The notes under the pieces are model-generated. The model searched no databases and had not been told where the DNA came from. It worked only from the letters and a program-made list of their open reading frames with translations. Below, piece by piece: positions 32,987 to 42,028 of a stretch of DNA of 64,000 bases. The position numbers were made by a program, and so were the translations under genes. Position 1 is the stretch's first letter. Every line of letters begins with the position of its first letter. Source of the stretch: Ascidiaceihabitans sp029251465 (GTDB lineage: Bacteria; Pseudomonadota; Alphaproteobacteria; Rhodobacterales; Rhodobacteraceae); contig NZ_CP170633.1 of NCBI RefSeq assembly GCF_042932805.1, forward strand, positions 3,596,001 through 3,660,000, written 5' to 3'.

Positions 32987-34414
32987 ATGGCCGGATCTTT
33001 TGACTACTTTGTTGTCTTCGCAGAAATGCGGACGGGCTCGAATTTTTTGGAAACGAACCTGAATGCCTTTGACGGCATCGCTTGTCATGGCGAGGCGTTC
33101 AATCCTCATTTTTTGGGTTATCCCAAAACGACTAAGATTCTGGGTATCACTCAAGAAACGCGCGATGCTGATCCAATGCGCCTGCTGAAAGAAATCAAAA
33201 AGCAACCCGATGCCATGGCTGGTTTTCGTTATTTTCATGACCATGATCCGCGGGTCTTGGACCCTTGTTTGAACGATCCGAAATGCGCCAAAATTATCCT
33301 GACGCGTAATCCTTTGGACAGTTACGTTTCATGGAAAATCGCGCAGGAAACCGGCCAATGGAAGCTAACGGATTCCAAGTCACGAAAAGACGGCCAGGCT
33401 GACTTTGATGCGGACGAATTTAGCGCCCACCTAGAAGCGTTACAAAGTTTTCAGCTGCAATTATTGAACCGTCTGCAACACAGCGGACAGACAGCCTTTT
33501 ACATTTCATACGAGGATCTTCAAAGCGTTGAGGTGATGAACGGATTGGCGCGTTATCTGGGTGTGGATGAAGAATTGGAGGCGCTGGACAAGAGTTTAAA
33601 GAAACAGAACCCCAGCGCAATTTCCAAAAAGGTGCGCAACTTTCCGCAGATGGAAACGGCTCTATCGGGCCGTGACTTGTTCAATCTAACTCGCACACCG
33701 AATTTTGAACCTCGGCGTGGGCCCACGATTCCGACGTATGTGGCGGCTGCAGAGTCTGGTTTGTTATATTTGCCGATGAAAGGTGGCCCGGAAGATCGTG
33801 TGTTGGATTGGTTGGCTGCCGTGGACGGCGTGGACCGTGGCGCGCTTCAAAGCAAGTTTTCCCAAAAAGACTTGCGCCAATGGAAGCGAAAGCATCCGGG
33901 CCATCGCAGTTTTACTGTTTTGCGTCATCCAGTTGTGCGTGCGCATCATGCATTTTCCAAACATATTCTTGGCACCGGAGAGGATAGTTATTCTGCTTTG
34001 CGGCAAACTTTGCGCCGACGTTATGCGCTGCCAATTCCAGAGCAGATGCCAGATGAGTCCTATGATCGCGCAGCGCATCGTTCTGCTTTTGCGGCGTTTC
34101 TAGTGTTTCTAAAGGGCAATATTTCCGGTCAGACAGCCATTCGTGTTGACGCTTCATGGTGTACGCAGACCCAAGCCCTTCAGGGATTTGGTGAATTTGC
34201 ATTGCCTGATCGTGTGATCCGAGAGGATGACTTGGAAACAGAGCTTGCGCAACTGTTGGACAAAATAGGCCATGACAAAGAGGTTTCTGTGGGGGCAGCC
34301 ACTGGCGATTTGCCGTTCGACCTATCTGGCATTTACGATGCAGAAATAGAAAAGCTGACGCAGGATGTGTACCAGCGAGACTACATGATGTTCGGTTTTG
34401 AAAGCTGGCGTTAG
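32987..34414 (+). CDS. Two-module sulfotransferase
   Basis: A 475-residue protein. The N-terminal module (about 1-240) is Stf0/NodH-like: PAPS 5'-phosphosulfate loop AEMRTGSNFLETN (12-24) and 3'-phosphate segment IILTRNPLDSYVSWKIA (103-119). A second module (about 255-475) has a degenerate loop YLPMKGGPEDRVLDWL (261-276) and a 3'-phosphate-like FTVLRHPVVRAHHAFSKHI (309-327), as in family-2 sulfotransferases. It probably sulfates the glycan built by this cluster, using PAPS and releasing PAP, the substrate of CysQ at 24173. Stop shared with convergent ptsN (TTAG). Whether the second half is catalytic is doubtful. Confidence 0.82.
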   Translation: MAGSFDYFVVFAEMRTGSNFLETNLNAFDGIACHGEAFNPHFLGYPKTTKILGITQETRDADPMRLLKEIKKQPDAMAGFRYFHDHDPRVLDPCLNDPKCAKIILTRNPLDSYVSWKIAQETGQWKLTDSKSRKDGQADFDADEFSAHLEALQSFQLQLLNRLQHSGQTAFYISYEDLQSVEVMNGLARYLGVDEELEALDKSLKKQNPSAISKKVRNFPQMETALSGRDLFNLTRTPNFEPRRGPTIPTYVAAAESGLLYLPMKGGPEDRVLDWLAAVDGVDRGALQSKFSQKDLRQWKRKHPGHRSFTVLRHPVVRAHHAFSKHILGTGEDSYSALRQTLRRRYALPIPEQMPDESYDRAAHRSAFAAFLVFLKGNISGQTAIRVDASWCTQTQALQGFGEFALPDRVIREDDLETELAQLLDKIGHDKEVSVGAATGDLPFDLSGIYDAEIEKLTQDVYQRDYMMFGFESWR

Positions 34415-34875
34415 GCCGCCTGTGCGGACTGGTTTTCTGCCAGAATCGCGAACAATTTGGTCGGATCTGGATTTGCGCGCAATTTTGCGCAAATTGACGA
34501 ATCCCGAAGGGTCCGAGACACCAATGCCAATGCCTTGAGGTGTTCAACACCGGCTTGCTCGGGTGCGAACAAAGCAAAAGCAATATCAACCGGCTGACGA
34601 TCTACGGACGAAAAGTCGATTGGTTTGTCCAACAGAACAAATACACCAAGAACGCTTTCCAGACCTTCGATACGCGCGTGCGGTAAGGCGACGCCGTGGC
34701 CAACACCCGTTGGCCCCAGCGCTTCGCGTGCGAGCAAAGCATCGCTGACAACAGCAACATCCAGTCCATAAGCGCTATGCGCCAATTCGCTGATGCTGTG
34801 CAACAACCGCTTTTTGCTGGATGCAGAGGTCACGACCTTGACCGCATCCGGTTGTATCAGTTTGGCAAAATTCAT
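34411..34875 (-). CDS. ptsN: PTS IIA-like nitrogen regulatory protein PtsN
   Basis: A 154-residue EIIA(Ntr). The phospho-accepting His lies in GVGHGVALPHARIEGLE; RDSSICAKLRANPDPTKLFA closes the domain. It receives phosphate from NPr in the nitrogen-PTS relay and regulates potassium transport, sensor kinases and other targets. It follows hpf on the same strand after 41 bp, the usual order. Confidence 0.93.
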   Translation of the reverse strand: MNFAKLIQPDAVKVVTSASSKKRLLHSISELAHSAYGLDVAVVSDALLAREALGPTGVGHGVALPHARIEGLESVLGVFVLLDKPIDFSSVDRQPVDIAFALFAPEQAGVEHLKALALVSRTLRDSSICAKLRANPDPTKLFAILAENQSAQAA

Positions 34876-34916
34876 TCTGCTCGCACTTCGTTTCGGGCGC
34901 GTTCTACGCCAGGGAT

Positions 34917-35483
34917 TTAAGGGTCAATCCATCCGATGTTGCCGTCTTCGCGACGATACACCACGTTAACCCCGTCTTTGCCTTCGTTGCGGAACACCAA
35001 GACCGGTGCGCCCGCCAATTCCATCTGCATAACCGCTTCGCCTACGGACAGGGATGGGATGTTGGTTTCCATCTCGGCCACGATAATTGGCTGCAGCGTT
35101 TCCGGCTCGACCTCGTCAGAGCTGGCTGTGTCTGAAGCGAGGATATAAGAGGAAGCGCCGAAAAGTTCAACTGGTTGTGAGCGGTCCTTGTGGTGGTCCT
35201 TCAAGCGACGCTTGTAGCGACGAAGCTGTTTTTCCATCTTTGCGCTACAGGAATCAAAAGCGGCGTAAATCTCGGTTTCTTTTGCCTTGGCTGACGCATT
35301 CAAACCGGTTGAGAGGTGAACCGTAACTTCGCAATTATATTCATGCGCTGATTTTGAAAAAACCACATTCGCGTCTGTCGGTCGGCCGGCGTATTTTTGA
35401 ACGATGCCGTCTAACTCAGTCTGCACATGCGTTTGCAGAGCCGTGCCAATGTCAATTTGTTTGCCGCTGATTTGATACCGCAT
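34917..35483 (-). CDS. hpf: Ribosome hibernation promoting factor (long form)
   Basis: A 188-residue long HPF. The N-terminal S30AE domain (about 1-100: MRYQISGKQIDIGTALQTHV, YNCEVTVHLSTGLNASAKA, YAAFDSCSAKMEKQLRRYKR) binds the decoding centre. The C-terminal domain (about 130-188, ending VVYRREDGNIGWIDP) dimerises ribosomes into 100S particles. GGAGAAAG precedes ATG 35483. It lies between lptB and ptsN; rpoN, often found just upstream in related bacteria, is absent here. Confidence 0.95.
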   Translation of the reverse strand: MRYQISGKQIDIGTALQTHVQTELDGIVQKYAGRPTDANVVFSKSAHEYNCEVTVHLSTGLNASAKAKETEIYAAFDSCSAKMEKQLRRYKRRLKDHHKDRSQPVELFGASSYILASDTASSDEVEPETLQPIIVAEMETNIPSLSVGEAVMQMELAGAPVLVFRNEGKDGVNVVYRREDGNIGWIDP

Positions 35484-35733
35484 TCTTTCTCCATTTATTA
35501 GGCGAAAACATAAGCCGGACGGGACCCGGTCGGGTCACGTTCGGTTCGGTCTAGTTTCGCAGGAATGACATTTCAGTTGGTTGTCTAAGGACGGGCCCCG
35601 TGATCAGGGCCAAGTCATATTCAAACAGTGACAACAGTTTTGCCATGACCCCATTGAGCCCGATATGACAGGCATGTGTCAATCAAAAGTGGTGCAGGAT
35701 ATCGGGAAATTACGTCAGATTTGACGGACCATC
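35484..35733. other. 250-bp intergenic region between lptB and hpf
   Basis: In many proteobacteria rpoN occupies this place; no trace of it is seen. The region probably carries the hpf promoter. On the minus strand a TTGACA lies about 200 bp before hpf but no convincing -10 follows at 17 bp. A short palindromic GACCC/GGGTC pair sits near 35522-35535. A possible 31-codon frame is listed separately. Confidence 0.5.
35551..35646 (-). CDS. Possible 31-residue leader peptide upstream of hpf
   Basis: An ATG frame on the minus strand encodes MAKLLSLFEYDLALITGPVL plus eleven more residues ending SFLRN. It would sit in the hpf leader. A purine stretch (GGGG) lies only a few bases before the ATG. There is no homology I recognise, and a frame of this size can occur by chance, so it is listed only because it fills an otherwise empty gap. 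Confidence 0.2.
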   Translation of the reverse strand: MAKLLSLFEYDLALITGPVLRQPTEMSFLRN

Positions 35734-36492
35734 TTAGGAGATGCGAAAATTTTCGCCTAGATAAACGCGGCGTACATTTTCGTTTTGTACGACCTCTTCG
35801 GGCGAGCCAGACATAAGAACTTTGCCGTCGTGCAAAATATACGCACGGTCCACAATTTCCAATGTTTCCCGTACGTTATGGTCAGTGATCAGCACGCCGA
35901 TACCACGTTTTTTCAGATCAGAAACGAGGTGGCGAATATCGCCCACCGAGATAGGATCGACGCCGGCAAACGGCTCGTCCAGCAGCAAGTAGTTGGGGTC
36001 TGCGGCTAAACACCGCGCAATTTCTACGCGCCGACGTTCGCCGCCTGAAAGCGCCATGGCAGAAGCACGCCGCAAGTGTTCGATAGAGAATTCTGATAGC
36101 AATTCTTCGAGTCGTTCGCGGCGTTTTTGACGGTGCTTGATGGTGATGTCGAGAATAGCGCTGATGTTGTCTTGGACGCTAAGCCCGCGAAAAATGCTCA
36201 TCTCTTGGGGTAGATATCCGATGCCCAACTGGGCGCGGCGATACATCGGCAAGGTGGTGACATCGGTGCCGTCGACAGTAACTTTGCCACCTTCAGGCGT
36301 GACCAAACCGGCAACAGAATAAAACGTCGTGGTTTTGCCGGAACCGTTCGGGCCAAGTAACGCGACAACTTCGCCCCGGTTCAAATGCATCGAAAAATCG
36401 CGGATCACGACCTTTTTGCGATAGGATTTACGCAGATGTTCGATGCGCAAGCCAGAGTCGCCGCCGGCAATTTTAAGGTTAGGCTTGGCCAC
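35734..36492 (-). CDS. lptB: LPS export ABC transporter ATPase LptB
   Basis: A 252-residue ATPase. Walker A is LLGPNGSGKTTTFYS, the signature ALSGGERRRVEIARC, Walker B YLLLDEPFAGVDP, and the switch His is in LITDHNVRETL. It drives LPS extraction from the inner membrane with LptFG. The upstream lptA and lptC genes lie on the same strand with 1-4 bp spacing, giving the canonical lptC-lptA-lptB order. Confidence 0.96.
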   Translation of the reverse strand: MAKPNLKIAGGDSGLRIEHLRKSYRKKVVIRDFSMHLNRGEVVALLGPNGSGKTTTFYSVAGLVTPEGGKVTVDGTDVTTLPMYRRAQLGIGYLPQEMSIFRGLSVQDNISAILDITIKHRQKRRERLEELLSEFSIEHLRRASAMALSGGERRRVEIARCLAADPNYLLLDEPFAGVDPISVGDIRHLVSDLKKRGIGVLITDHNVRETLEIVDRAYILHDGKVLMSGSPEEVVQNENVRRVYLGENFRIS

Positions 36493-36989
36493 TAGTTTTT
36501 GCCGGTGTTCAGGATCGTTTTGACGCGACCCGACATCTGCGCGGTGCCGTCACGTAAGTTCACGGTCATTTTCTCGGATGTCAGCGCACTTGGCCCTTGG
36601 GTCAGCAAAACGTCGCCAGTCATCACAATGGTACCCGAATCAATGTCATAATCCGCGCGTTGCGCTTCGGCCGCATCGAGGCCGGATACCAGGGTCACGC
36701 CACCGGACGCTTCGAGGCGCGAGATGCCTACGTTTTGGTCGCGATAAACCACCAGCACCTTGGCCGCAGAAAGACGTAAATCGCCTTGGCCAATCAACAC
36801 ATTGCCAACAAAAATAGCGGTTCCATTTGATTGATCGACAGAAAGATTGTCAGCCGTCACCTCGACAGGGGCGGTGGTATCTTGCCGGATTGTGCCAAAA
36901 GCGACGTTCGTCCCTTGAGCAAAAACAGGAGCGGCACTGAAAAGAGCCAAACAAAAAACTAAAGGGCGCAAAAGGGTCACAGTTATCAT
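36492..36989 (-). CDS. lptA: LPS transport periplasmic protein LptA
   Basis: A 165-residue protein with a signal peptide (LLRPLVFCLALFSAAPVFAQ) and an OstA-like beta-jellyroll: VTADNLSVDQSNGTAIFVGN, VLVVYRDQNVGISRLEASGG, IVMTGDVLLTQG. It forms the periplasmic LPS bridge. Overlaps lptC by 4 bp and abuts lptB by one base, so the three are translated together. Confidence 0.93.
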   Translation of the reverse strand: MITVTLLRPLVFCLALFSAAPVFAQGTNVAFGTIRQDTTAPVEVTADNLSVDQSNGTAIFVGNVLIGQGDLRLSAAKVLVVYRDQNVGISRLEASGGVTLVSGLDAAEAQRADYDIDSGTIVMTGDVLLTQGPSALTSEKMTVNLRDGTAQMSGRVKTILNTGKN

Positions 36990-37585
36990 TCTTCTATCAT
37001 TTGAGGCAGGTATATCAGTTTCACGCCATTAGTAAAAACCAATTGGGCGTTTCCGTTGCTTTCAGGGGCATTCAAGCGCATCGCACCCGCAGTCAAAGTC
37101 CCGATTGGGCCAATTGCCGTGACGTCTTTGGGTGATTCTACGCTCAGAGCGGACATTGCGGCGACCAATTTATCTGAGTTAATTTTGTACCCTGATGATG
37201 TCGTGATTAGCACGTTACCAGTCAAGACGGATTGGTCTTCGGCCAGATTGACGATCCCTTGGTCGGCAAAAAATACGATTCTTGACCCTGAAGCCAGGTC
37301 GATTTGCGCGGAAATATTGTCTGCTTTCGTGTTTCCACTATTTTCTGCGGTGCCCATTTTTGCTGCCGAAAATGAAATTTGATCACCGCCAACAGTTGAA
37401 CCCGAAAAGAAAGGCCCAGTGATTTGCTGATCGCGCAGCCTGTCTTGAATTTCTGAGTCAGCAAACGGAATTTCCGCTGTGGGATCGATGCTTCGCGATA
37501 GCAGAAAAAGGGTCGAAAGCAGACCCAACGCCATCAAAGGTAGCAGCACTTTTAGCCACGCTACCATCCGTGAATAGCGGTCCAT
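36986..37585 (-). CDS. lptC: LPS export protein LptC
   Basis: A 199-residue bitopic membrane protein. One N-terminal helix (WLKVLLPLMALGLLSTLFLL, about 10-29) is followed by a jellyroll with ARRIS-like strands. It connects LptBFG to LptA. Sequence conservation in LptC is low; the identification leans on topology and on the position upstream of lptA and lptB and downstream of kdsD. Confidence 0.88.
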   Translation of the reverse strand: MDRYSRMVAWLKVLLPLMALGLLSTLFLLSRSIDPTAEIPFADSEIQDRLRDQQITGPFFSGSTVGGDQISFSAAKMGTAENSGNTKADNISAQIDLASGSRIVFFADQGIVNLAEDQSVLTGNVLITTSSGYKINSDKLVAAMSALSVESPKDVTAIGPIGTLTAGAMRLNAPESNGNAQLVFTNGVKLIYLPQMIEE

Positions 37586-37588
37586 TTT

Positions 37589-38554
37589 CTAGCCCAGCCC
37601 GACGCGAAGGCAGTCATGGATGTGCAGCAATCCGGTCGGCGCGCCAGTGTCTTGGGGCACGACAAACAAGCAAGTGATCTTGCGGTCGTTCATGATGTGC
37701 ACGGCTTTTTCAGCCAGTGATTGGGGTGTGATTGTCGTCGGTGCTTTGGTCATGACGTCTTGGGCGGTAAGCGACAAAAGCCCGTCCATATGCCGGCGCA
37801 AATCGCCGTCGGTGACGATCCCGACCAAGGTGCCGTCGTTGTTTACGACGCCAACTACGCCGAACCCTTTTTGGCTGATTTCGATCAGCGCATCGGACAT
37901 TGGTGTGCCCAAATGCACCAATGGTAGAGCATCGCCCGAGTGCATCAAATCGTTTACCAAACTAAGCTGCGCGCCAAGTTTTCCGCCTGGGTGAAAGTCG
38001 CGGAAGTGTTCCGGCGTAAAGGCGCGGTGTTCCATCAAGGCGACGGCAAGCGCGTCACCCATCGCGAGCGTTAGCGTCGTGGATGTGGTCGGCACGACAC
38101 CTGTTCCGCAGGCCTCGCCCAAGTCTGGCAGTAGCAAAACGATGTCCGATTGTGACCCTAAACTGCTGTTTTCGGCCTTGGTGATCGCAATCAATGGGAT
38201 GTCAAAGCGGCGGGTGTAGGCGACGAGGTTCGCTAATTCCGGCGCTTCACCCGAATTGGAAATCCCGATCACAATGTCGGCGCTGGTGATCATGCCCAGA
38301 TCGCCATGGCTTGCCTCAGCTGGGTGCACAAATTGCGCGGGTGTTCCGGTGCTGGCCAAAGTTGCGGCAATTTTGCGCGCGATATGCCCTGATTTTCCGA
38401 TACCGGTGACGATCACACGACCTTTGGATTCTAGCAGCTTGATCACCGCATCTGCGAACCGGTCATCCAGACTTGCGGCCAAGACGCGCAGGGCGTCAGC
38501 CTCAGCTTCGATCACGCGGCGGGCGGTGTCACGGTATGGAGTTTGGGTGCTCAT
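37589..38554 (-). CDS. kdsD: Arabinose-5-phosphate isomerase KdsD/KpsF
   Basis: A 321-residue protein with a SIS domain (about 35-170: VIVTGIGKSGHIARKIAATL, HPAEASHGDLGMI, GISNSGEAPELANLV) and two CBS domains (about 205-321). It makes arabinose 5-phosphate, the first precursor of KDO. Its start overlaps the rnd stop (ATGA) and lptC starts 3 bp after it, so KDO supply and LPS export are in one operon. Confidence 0.94.
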   Translation of the reverse strand: MSTQTPYRDTARRVIEAEADALRVLAASLDDRFADAVIKLLESKGRVIVTGIGKSGHIARKIAATLASTGTPAQFVHPAEASHGDLGMITSADIVIGISNSGEAPELANLVAYTRRFDIPLIAITKAENSSLGSQSDIVLLLPDLGEACGTGVVPTTSTTLTLAMGDALAVALMEHRAFTPEHFRDFHPGGKLGAQLSLVNDLMHSGDALPLVHLGTPMSDALIEISQKGFGVVGVVNNDGTLVGIVTDGDLRRHMDGLLSLTAQDVMTKAPTTITPQSLAEKAVHIMNDRKITCLFVVPQDTGAPTGLLHIHDCLRVGLG

Positions 38555-39165
38555 GAGTGCGCAAAAATATCCGTCTCAGGCCAGCCGATCAGATCCAGGT
38601 TGGAGCGCATGGGCAAGAAATCAAAACAGGCTTGCGCCACTTCCATGCGACCTTCGCGGATCAACCGCTTGTTCAGTTCGTCACGCAATCTATGCAGGTA
38701 CAAAACGTCAGATGCGGCGTATTCCAGCTGCGCTTTGGTAAGTTGATCCGCGCCCCAATCACTGGATTGCTGCTGTTTGGAAACATCAACGCTCAGCAAT
38801 TCTTGAAGCAGGTTTTTCAACCCGTGACGGTCCGTATACGTGCGGATCAAACGGCTGGCGATCTTGGTGCAATAGACCGGTGCAGTCACTGCGCCAAACG
38901 CGTTTTGCATCGCCGCAATGTCAAAGCGTCCGAAATGAAACAGCTTTAGCACATCTGGATCAGTTAGCATTTTGCACAGATTGGGCGCGTCGGTCTGGCC
39001 CTTTTTGATCTGCACGATATGCGCGTTCCCGTCACCGTTTGACAGCTGCACAACACACAATCGATCGCGGTGAGGGTGCAGGCCCATAGTTTCACAATCG
39101 ATGGCGACTTCGGGTCCCAGATCAAGCCCGTCGGGCAGGTCGGATATGTAAAGATGATTTGTCAT
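38551..39165 (-). CDS. rnd: Short ribonuclease D family exonuclease
   Basis: About 204 residues with only the DEDD exonuclease domain: Exo I VAIDCETMGLHPHRDRLCVV (DxE), Exo II HFGRFDIAAM, Exo III QLEYAASDVLYL (Y...D). The HRDC domains of E. coli RNase D are absent, which is common for this short alphaproteobacterial form. It trims 3' ends of structured RNAs. ATG 39165 is chosen over an in-frame start at 39213 that gives an atypical leader. Confidence 0.88.
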   Translation of the reverse strand: MTNHLYISDLPDGLDLGPEVAIDCETMGLHPHRDRLCVVQLSNGDGNAHIVQIKKGQTDAPNLCKMLTDPDVLKLFHFGRFDIAAMQNAFGAVTAPVYCTKIASRLIRTYTDRHGLKNLLQELLSVDVSKQQQSSDWGADQLTKAQLEYAASDVLYLHRLRDELNKRLIREGRMEVAQACFDFLPMRSNLDLIGWPETDIFAHS

Positions 39166-39222
39166 GTCACCGCTATAGCGCGGGTTTGTCCGGTGGAAAA
39201 GCACTGGGTTCAAGAACGTGAC

Positions 39223-40002
39223 TTAACCAAGTGCAACTTCGCTGAGCACAGGCCTGGGCAATCGGGTCAAAAGGGACATCACCAAAACCCGGCAATCATG
39301 CCCGCGCCAATCGTCTGAATACAACTGCCGTGGTAAATTCGGATGACGCAAAACCAGACGGCGCCAACTGTGCACGATGGCACAACGCAGGACTGCAGCT
39401 TGTCTTGGGTTCAGTTTGTGATCTTTGCTCAGCGCCTGATCCAGCTGGATCAATGTGCTGTGCAGCGCGGCATAATCCTGAACAAGATCCTTTGGTTCAA
39501 ATTGCGCACTTAACCACGCAGGAACGGATGCTGCGGGTAATGCCAGCGTGTCTTTTGGCGGGATGGCATCGCCGGCTCCGACATAAATACGCGGCATAAG
39601 CGGGGCAAAGCCGAGCTCTTCCATTGCTTCACGTGACTGCGATGACGTGCTTTCCAACATGACCAATTGCCAGCTTTGAACGATGTCCTGAGGCAACCCG
39701 TAGATGCGTGGATTTGCAGCGGCCGAGATTTGACGCCCGTGTTCTGTCAGGCTGTGACGACTGGTGCGTCCATGCTTGGCCGAGATGATCCAATTGTCGT
39801 TGCGCAATCGGTGCAGCGCGACGCGCGTCGCTTCGGGTTTGATATGCATGTCTGCCATCAAAGCAGACAAAACGGGCCCATCGATCCCATCACCTTTGTT
39901 TTGCGCAAGATCACCAAAAACAGTGACTAACAAGGACCAAACGCGTTGTGGCCCAAGAGTTGTCAGCCGTTCGACTGCCGTATCAAGTGCAAGGTGATCC
40001 AT
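39223..40002 (-). CDS. paaX: Phenylacetate pathway repressor PaaX
   Basis: A 259-residue GntR-like repressor of the PaaX family. The N-terminal winged helix (ALMADMHIKPEATRVALHRL, NDNWIISAKHGRTSRHSLTE) is followed by the PaaX core and C-terminal domains (RLVLRHPNLPRQLYSDDWRG). PaaX is released from DNA by phenylacetyl-CoA. It is the last gene of the paa operon, directly after paaZ, which implies autoregulation. Confidence 0.92.
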   Translation of the reverse strand: MDHLALDTAVERLTTLGPQRVWSLLVTVFGDLAQNKGDGIDGPVLSALMADMHIKPEATRVALHRLRNDNWIISAKHGRTSRHSLTEHGRQISAAANPRIYGLPQDIVQSWQLVMLESTSSQSREAMEELGFAPLMPRIYVGAGDAIPPKDTLALPAASVPAWLSAQFEPKDLVQDYAALHSTLIQLDQALSKDHKLNPRQAAVLRCAIVHSWRRLVLRHPNLPRQLYSDDWRGHDCRVLVMSLLTRLPRPVLSEVALG

Positions 40003-42018
40003 CTAGAACGCGTTCATTGTCAGCAGCTCGTATTCGGCTACTTTGTCGTCGTCTTGATTGTGAACATCGACGTGCCAGCGGACCTCGCCGTAGTCGTCGT
40101 TGCGCGGCGTTTTTGCCTTGACGGTCAACTGCACATTGATGCTGTCACCGGGCTGTACGGGTTTCATGAAACGCAGGTTATCAAGGCCGGTGTTGGCCAG
40201 AACGGGACCCGGATCAGGTTGTACAAATAGACCGGCCGCAAAACTGAGAATGAGGTAACCATGCGCAACACGACCAGGAAAGAACGGGTTCGCTTTGGCT
40301 GCGTCTTCGTCCATGTGCCCGTAGAATAAATCGCCGGTGAAATGGGCAAACTTTTCGATATCGTCCAGCGTAATTTCGCGGGCGTCTGTGTGAAGTGTGT
40401 CGCCGATTTGCACCTCGTGAAACGTGCGTGTGAACGGGTGCGGCGTGTCGGTTTGCACACTGCCACCGGGCGTCCATTGCCCGCCGATCGCGCTGATGAT
40501 GTCGGGACTGCCTTGGATTGCGGTGCGCTGCATGTAGTGCATGACGGCCCGTACGCCGCCCAATTCCTCGCCGCCACCTGCGCGCCCGGGTCCGCCGTGC
40601 ACCATGTGGGGTAATGGGGCACCGTGGCCTGTCGCCTCGGCCATGCTGTCGCGGTTGTTGAAATATAGCCGCCCGTGGAAAGCTGCGGATTGCATCACAA
40701 TTTCGCGCGCCACATCGCCGTCGCGTGTGATGACAGAGGCCACCAACGATCCCTTGCCTTTGTTCAGCAGCGTGCAGGCGTGCGCCAAATCGCGGTAGGG
40801 CATAATGGTCGAAACAGGTCCGAACGCTTCGGTGTCGTGCACATGTTGCGCGTTGTCCGGATCGGCGCAGTGGTACAGCATGGGCGGCAAAAACGCGCCT
40901 TTGCTGTCTGACATTGCGTGGTTTTCGGGGTCGCCAAACACGCGCGTGGCCTCTGATCCGATCAGGGCTGCCTTGTCCAAAACGTCGAATTTCTGCGCGT
41001 TCGAAACGAGTGCACCCATCTGCGTATTCTTTTCGTGCGGATCCCCAAGCGTGACATTCGCCAGCCTGTCCCGAAGCGCATCTATCGTCGCCTCGCTTGC
41101 AGATTGCGGCACAAGGATGCGGCGCACAGCGGTGCATTTTTGGCCCGCTTTTGTGATCATTTCGTGCTGAACTTCTTTGATGAACAGATCAAATTCGGGC
41201 GTCCCGGGTAGGGCATCAGGGCCCAGAACCGAAGCGTTCAGGCTATCCTGTTCTGCCGTGAATCGCACCGAGTTTTTCAACAAATTTGCGTTGCCGCGCA
41301 GCTTTAGCGCGGTGTTGGCGGACCCCGTGAATGTCACCACGTCCATACAATCCAGATGGTCTAGCATGTCGCCGATGCCACCCGAAACCAGTTGCAGTGC
41401 GCCGTCTGGCAAGATGCCGGATTGAAGCATGATCCGCACGCAAGCTTCGGTCACGTAACAGGTCGCGGTGGCCGGTTTTATGATCGCGGGCATGCCACCC
41501 AAAAGGGTCGGCGCAAGTTTTTCCAGCATCCCCCAAACGGGGAAATTGAAGGCGTTGATATGCACGGCAACGCCTTGCAACGGCGTGCAAATGTGGTGCC
41601 CCATAAATGTGCCTGTGCGCCCCAATTGTTCCAGATCGCCGTCCAGAAACACTTGGTTATCAGGCAGTTCGCGTCGCCCCTTAGAGGCATAGACCAGCAT
41701 CGTGCCGATCCCGCCATCGACATCGATCACGTGGTCGTTCTGCGTGCCGCCGGAATTGAATGACAAGTCGTACAGTGTTTGCCGGTGGTCGCGCAGGTGC
41801 AGCGCCAGCGCCTTTAGCATTCGTGCACGATCGTGAAACGTCATGGCGCGCAAAGTCGGGCCACCAACATCGCGCCCATAGGCGATCATGGCTTGCACAT
41901 CCAAGGTGTCGTTGCCCGCGTCTGCGATGATTTCGCCGGTGATTGCGGACTGGATCGTGCGCGCGCCTGATCCCGGGGCAACCCACCGACCGGCAGCGTA
42001 GGAATGGACGTGCAGCAT
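40003..42018 (-). CDS. paaZ: Bifunctional oxepin-CoA hydrolase / semialdehyde dehydrogenase PaaZ
   Basis: A 671-residue fusion. The N-terminal aldehyde dehydrogenase (about 1-520: VHINAFNFPVWGMLEKLAPT, GQKCTAVRRILVPQ with the catalytic Cys) oxidises the open-ring semialdehyde. The C-terminal MaoC-type hot-dog domain (about 535-671: HFTGDLFYGHMDEDAAK, FPGRVAHGYLILSFAAGL) opens the oxepin-CoA ring. Both halves look intact. It lies between paaE and paaX. Confidence 0.95.
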   Translation of the reverse strand: MLHVHSYAAGRWVAPGSGARTIQSAITGEIIADAGNDTLDVQAMIAYGRDVGGPTLRAMTFHDRARMLKALALHLRDHRQTLYDLSFNSGGTQNDHVIDVDGGIGTMLVYASKGRRELPDNQVFLDGDLEQLGRTGTFMGHHICTPLQGVAVHINAFNFPVWGMLEKLAPTLLGGMPAIIKPATATCYVTEACVRIMLQSGILPDGALQLVSGGIGDMLDHLDCMDVVTFTGSANTALKLRGNANLLKNSVRFTAEQDSLNASVLGPDALPGTPEFDLFIKEVQHEMITKAGQKCTAVRRILVPQSASEATIDALRDRLANVTLGDPHEKNTQMGALVSNAQKFDVLDKAALIGSEATRVFGDPENHAMSDSKGAFLPPMLYHCADPDNAQHVHDTEAFGPVSTIMPYRDLAHACTLLNKGKGSLVASVITRDGDVAREIVMQSAAFHGRLYFNNRDSMAEATGHGAPLPHMVHGGPGRAGGGEELGGVRAVMHYMQRTAIQGSPDIISAIGGQWTPGGSVQTDTPHPFTRTFHEVQIGDTLHTDAREITLDDIEKFAHFTGDLFYGHMDEDAAKANPFFPGRVAHGYLILSFAAGLFVQPDPGPVLANTGLDNLRFMKPVQPGDSINVQLTVKAKTPRNDDYGEVRWHVDVHNQDDDKVAEYELLTMNAF

Positions 42019-42028
42019 TTCGTGATCC

